Shown here one piece after another: positions 5,901 through 8,754 of a DNA stretch of 8,754 bases (positions within the stretch are counted from its first letter, which is position 1; the number at the start of each line of letters is the position of its first letter). The notes beneath the pieces are model-generated. The model searched no databases. It saw only the letters and a list, made by a program, of their open reading frames with translations, and was not told the DNA's origin. The position numbers were made by a program, and so were the translations under genes. Source of the stretch: Tissierellales bacterium (lineage in GTDB: Bacteria; Bacillota; Clostridia; Tissierellales; Tissierellaceae); the NCBI GenBank assembly GCA_030146915.1, contig JASLAT010000014.1, positions 1 through 8,754 on the forward strand, given 5' to 3'.

Positions 5901-7331
5901 ATGTACGATATTATAATTATAGGTGCTGGTGTCTCAGCAGCAGCAACTGCTAGAGAACTTTCTAGATATGAAGGAAAGTTTTTAGTTTTAGAAAAAGAAA
6001 ATGATGTAGCTAATGGTACTACAAAAGCTAATACTGCTTTAGTGCATGCTGGGTATGATGCTACAGAAGGTAGTAACATGGCACACTTTAACGTTAAGGG
6101 TAATGCTATGTTTGATGAAATATGTGAGGATTTATATGTTCCTTTTAAAAGAACAGGTTCTTTGGTAGTAGGATTTACTGATGAAGATAGAGAAACTATA
6201 GAGGAACTTTACCAAAGAGGTATAAATAATGGTGTACCTAATATGGAAATTATAGAAAGAGATAAGATCAAAGAGTTAGTTCCTAATATATCTGACGAGG
6301 CAAAATTTGCACTATATGCAAAAACTGGTGGAATTGTAGGTCCTTGGGAACTTGCTACTAACATGATGGAAAATGCTGTAGATAATGGTGTAGAAATTAA
6401 GTTAAATACAGAGGTAAAATCACTTGAAAAACTAGATGATCATTACATAGTAAAGACAACGAATGGTGATTTTAAATCTAAACTTGTAATAAATGCTGCA
6501 GGATTATATGCAGATAAAATAAATAATATGGTTTCTGAAGATAAATTCGAGATTCAACCTGTAAAAGGTCAATACTATTTATTAGATAAACAAGCTAATG
6601 ATAGAACAGATATGGTTATTTTCCAATGTCCATCTAAAACAAGTAAAGGTATTGTAGTATCTCCTACAGTTCATGGAAATATAATTGTAGGACCTGATAG
6701 TGTTCCTGGTGATGATAAGGATAATAAATCTACAAGTAGAGATAATTTATCATATGTTAAAGAAACTGCTAAGAGAAGTATAAAAGATATTCCTTTTAAT
6801 AAAAACATTACTAACTTTGCAGGCTTAAGAGCTAATCCATCTACTGGTGATTTTATTATTGGAGAAGCAAAAGATGCTAAAGGCTTTATAAATATAGCTG
6901 GAATTAAGTCTCCAGGTTTAACAGCTGCACCTGCTATTGGAGAATATATAGCAAACTTAGCTGTAGAACTTTTAGGTGGCTTAAATAAAAATGATAGCTT
7001 TAATCCAAGAATAAGAAAACCTATTAGATTTATAGAGTTGACAGACGATGAGAAGAATGAAGTAATTAAAAAAGATAAAAGATATGGAAATATAATTTGT
7101 AGATGTGAAACAGTTACAGAAGGTGAAATAGTAGATGCTATTAATAGAAATGTAGGTGCTACTAGTGTAGATGCAGTTAAAAGAAGAGTACGTGCAGGTA
7201 TGGGTAGATGCCAAGGCGGATTCTGTATGCCTAAAGTAGTAGAAATTTTAGCTAGAGAACTAGGACAAGATATGACAGAAGTAGTTAAAGATGGTAAAAA
7301 CTCAGAAATTTTAACTGAGAAAACAAAATAA
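5901..7331 (+). CDS. GlpA/LhgO-like FAD-dependent G3P dehydrogenase with C-terminal [2Fe-2S] domain
   Basis: Probably oxidises G3P to dihydroxyacetone phosphate as catalytic subunit of a soluble complex. It has 476 residues. Residues about 3-355 are a DAO-type flavoprotein fold: dinucleotide loop GAGVSA (8-13), acidic E31 ending the second strand, GTTKANTALVHAG (39-51), NAAG (198-201) and GLRANPSTGDF near 308-318. Residues about 398-450 form a BFD-like domain with C400-R-C402 and C437-x4-C442, the ligand pattern for a [2Fe-2S] cluster. E. coli GlpA also joins a DAO fold to a BFD domain, but the N-terminal half here resembles the COG0579 (2-hydroxyglutarate oxidase-like) branch more than GlpD, so substrate assignment rests mainly on the GlpP leader and glpK next door. 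AAAGGAGG lies seven bases before the ATG. A similar trio follows glpK in Clostridium acetobutylicum and Thermotoga, recalled from annotation. Confidence 0.88.
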   Translation: MYDIIIIGAGVSAAATARELSRYEGKFLVLEKENDVANGTTKANTALVHAGYDATEGSNMAHFNVKGNAMFDEICEDLYVPFKRTGSLVVGFTDEDRETIEELYQRGINNGVPNMEIIERDKIKELVPNISDEAKFALYAKTGGIVGPWELATNMMENAVDNGVEIKLNTEVKSLEKLDDHYIVKTTNGDFKSKLVINAAGLYADKINNMVSEDKFEIQPVKGQYYLLDKQANDRTDMVIFQCPSKTSKGIVVSPTVHGNIIVGPDSVPGDDKDNKSTSRDNLSYVKETAKRSIKDIPFNKNITNFAGLRANPSTGDFIIGEAKDAKGFINIAGIKSPGLTAAPAIGEYIANLAVELLGGLNKNDSFNPRIRKPIRFIELTDDEKNEVIKKDKRYGNIICRCETVTEGEIVDAINRNVGATSVDAVKRRVRAGMGRCQGGFCMPKVVEILARELGQDMTEVVKDGKNSEILTEKTK

Positions 7332-7347
7332 TCCGGAGGTGCTTTAA

Positions 7348-8325
7348 GTGAAAAAATATGATTTAGTAATTGTTGGAGGAGGCCCTGCCGGCTTAGCTTC
7401 AGCTATTAAGGCTAAAGAAAATGGAATTGATAATATTTTAGTAGTAGAGAGAGATCATCAGCTAGGTGGTATTTTAAACCAATGTATTCATAACGGATTT
7501 GGTTTACATGTTTTTAATGAGGAGTTAACAGGACCTGAATATGCTGAGATTTTTATAGAAAAACTTGTAGAAGCAGGTATAGAATATAAGCTTAATACTT
7601 TTGTTTTAGATATAACAGAAGATAAGAAAGTTAGTATAATGAATAGTGAAACAGGTTTTGAGACTATTCAAGCTAAAGCAATAATATTAGCTATGGGATG
7701 TAGAGAAAGACCTAGGGGAGCTCTTGCTATTCCTGGATCTAGACCTAGTGGAGTTATGACTGCTGGTACAGCACAAAGACTTATAAATATTGAGGGTTAT
7801 AATATAGGTAAAAATATTGTAATATTAGGATCTGGAGATATAGGACTTATAATGGCTAGAAGATTTACTCTAGAAGGTGCTAATGTTAAACTAGTATCAG
7901 AAATTCAAAGTAAGCCATCAGGTCTACAAAGAAATATAACCCAATGTCTTGATGATTTTAATATACCATTAAAATTAAGTCATACTGTAACTGATATTAA
8001 GGGAAAAGATAGAGTAGAAGCAATAGTTTTATCTGAAGTTGATGAAAACTTTAATCCTATAGAAGGTACTGAAGAAATTATCGAGTGTGATACTTTAATA
8101 CTTTCGGTTGGATTAATACCAGAAAATGAATTATCTGAATCTGCTGGTGTTAAGATGGATCCAAAAACAAACGGACCTGTAGTTGGAGAAAACCTTGAAA
8201 CTAATATTGATGGTATTTTCGCTTGCGGAAATGTATTACATGTTCATGGACTTGTAGATAATGTTACAAAGGAAAGCTATTTAGCTGGAGAAGAAGCAGC
8301 AAAGTATATTAAATCTCTAGATTAG
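7348..8325 (+). CDS. GlpB-like FAD/NAD(P)-dependent oxidoreductase subunit
   Basis: A two-dinucleotide-domain flavoprotein of the pyridine nucleotide-disulfide oxidoreductase class, 325 residues. The FAD loop is GGGPAG (10-15) with E34 ending the second strand, the inserted NAD(P) loop is GSGDIG (161-166), and the closing FAD motif is FACGNVLHVHGLVD (291-304). It lacks the CxxxxC redox pair of disulfide reductases; instead C46 (GGILNQCIHNGFG) and C118 (AMGCRERPRG) stand in characteristic family motifs. It probably passes electrons between the [2Fe-2S] flavoprotein and NAD, replacing the membrane-linked GlpB/GlpC route; direction and acceptor are inference. The start is GTG at 7348 with GGAGGT seven bases upstream, 16 bases after the previous stop. 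Its TAG stop overlaps the ribosome site of the next gene, so the three proteins are probably made together. Confidence 0.88.
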   Translation: MKKYDLVIVGGGPAGLASAIKAKENGIDNILVVERDHQLGGILNQCIHNGFGLHVFNEELTGPEYAEIFIEKLVEAGIEYKLNTFVLDITEDKKVSIMNSETGFETIQAKAIILAMGCRERPRGALAIPGSRPSGVMTAGTAQRLINIEGYNIGKNIVILGSGDIGLIMARRFTLEGANVKLVSEIQSKPSGLQRNITQCLDDFNIPLKLSHTVTDIKGKDRVEAIVLSEVDENFNPIEGTEEIIECDTLILSVGLIPENELSESAGVKMDPKTNGPVVGENLETNIDGIFACGNVLHVHGLVDNVTKESYLAGEEAAKYIKSLD

Positions 8326-8336
8326 GAGGATACTAA

Positions 8337-8699
8337 ATGATTATAGAAAAAACTTGTATTGTATGTCCTGTAGGATGTCAATTAAAAATAGAAAAAGATA
8401 ATAAAGAAGAATCAGGTTACAAAGTTACCGGTAATAGATGTCCACGTGGTAAAAAGTATGCAATTACAGAAATGACAAACCCAACAAGAGTGGTAACGTC
8501 TACAGTTAAGATTAAAGATGTTGAAAACTTAATGTTGCCTGTAAAAACAACTGACGGTTTACCTAAAGAAAAACTTATGGATTTTATGAAAGATATAAAT
8601 GAAATAGAAGTTAAACTCCCTATAAAAAGAGGGGACATATTAATAGAAAATATTTATAACACTGGTGTTAATCTAGTATCAACTAAAACAATGAACTAA
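8337..8699 (+). CDS. DUF1667 protein, small four-cysteine electron-transfer subunit
   Basis: A 120-residue protein of the DUF1667 (COG3862) family, normally found beside the two flavoproteins upstream. The N-terminal third has C7-x2-C10-x3-C14-x20-C35 (KTCIVCPVGCQ and NRCPRGKKYA). This spacing resembles the N-terminal [4Fe-4S] site of formate dehydrogenase and other molybdopterin oxidoreductases, so I infer a cluster (or zinc) site that relays electrons. The middle NPTRVVTSTVKI and C-terminal KRGDIL segments are family-like but of unknown role. There is no signal peptide or membrane segment, so the complex should be cytoplasmic. AGGAGG (8324-8329) is seven bases before the ATG and overlaps the preceding stop. 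The gene is last in the operon, one base before the terminator hairpin. Family confident; function not established. Confidence 0.9.
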   Translation: MIIEKTCIVCPVGCQLKIEKDNKEESGYKVTGNRCPRGKKYAITEMTNPTRVVTSTVKIKDVENLMLPVKTTDGLPKEKLMDFMKDINEIEVKLPIKRGDILIENIYNTGVNLVSTKTMN

Positions 8700-8700
8700 A

Positions 8701-8725
8701 AGTAGGCCTAAGGCCTGCTTTTTTT
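8701..8725 (+). terminator. Rho-independent terminator of the G3P dehydrogenase operon
   Basis: AGTAGGCC (8701-8708) pairs with GGCCTGCT (8712-8719) around TAA, eight pairs with one G-T, followed by seven T (8719-8725). It begins right after the stop of the DUF1667 gene. Upstream A residues can extend the stem into the T-run. Confidence 0.92.
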
Positions 8726-8754
8726 ATCCACATCTATGATAATATTTATGAATT

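Noticed and set aside
5879..6079. Minus-strand open frame opposite the start of the dehydrogenase gene
   Set aside because: Shadow of a strongly coding plus-strand gene, and it reads into the leader terminator.
6981..7214. Minus-strand open frame opposite the Fe-S domain of the dehydrogenase
   Set aside because: Antisense to conserved cysteine codons; its composition (Ser, Thr, Tyr, Ile, Phe) is what AT-rich antisense frames give.
8417..8638. Minus-strand open frame opposite the DUF1667 gene
   Set aside because: Shadow frame without ribosome site or recognisable motif.

Overview
The window is AT-rich, with Arg mostly AGA, Ile often ATA, strong AGGAGG ribosome binding sites and two GTG starts. 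Together with a GlpP antiterminator, a YtrA-type GntR regulator and an anaerobe-style soluble dehydrogenase trio, this points to a low-G+C anaerobic Firmicute (Clostridia or Tissierellia). The genus cannot be fixed from the sequence. There are nine protein genes, no RNA genes, and no transposon or CRISPR array.

Region 1 (1-3430, minus strand) is a compact five-gene operon read leftward and off the window edge: a short YtrA-type GntR regulator, an ABC ATPase, two sister membrane proteins that look like the permease pair, and a TPR-like lipoprotein cut by the edge. The genes overlap or nearly touch (17-nt overlap, 0 nt, 1 nt, then an ATGA overlap), which suggests one translationally coupled unit. 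It has a clear promoter (TTGACA, 17 nt, TACTAT) with two dyads over its -35 and -10 elements, which are good autoregulatory operator candidates. The substrate is unknown; drug, peptide or cell-envelope stress export is the usual role of such modules.

Region 2 (3444-5687, minus strand) is a glpP-glpK operon ending in a strong intrinsic terminator just upstream of the region 1 promoter. GlpK makes glycerol-3-phosphate (G3P), and GlpP is a G3P-responsive antiterminator.

Region 3 (5733-8725, plus strand) is divergent from region 2: promoter, roughly 115-nt leader with a very large terminator hairpin, then three tightly spaced genes and a final terminator. They encode a GlpA/LhgO-like FAD dehydrogenase with a C-terminal BFD-type [2Fe-2S] site, a GlpB-like FAD/NAD oxidoreductase, and a small DUF1667 protein with four conserved cysteines. 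The leader hairpin is the obvious GlpP target, and no such hairpin precedes glpP-glpK.

Working model (inference): basal GlpK converts glycerol to G3P, G3P loads GlpP, and GlpP lets polymerase through the leader so the cell builds the enzyme complex that oxidises G3P to dihydroxyacetone phosphate. An unexplained 12-bp perfect inverted repeat brackets the dehydrogenase promoter and suggests a second, DNA-level control. No glycerol facilitator, G3P transporter or GlpC anchor is present. The last 29 bases hold nothing I can assign.
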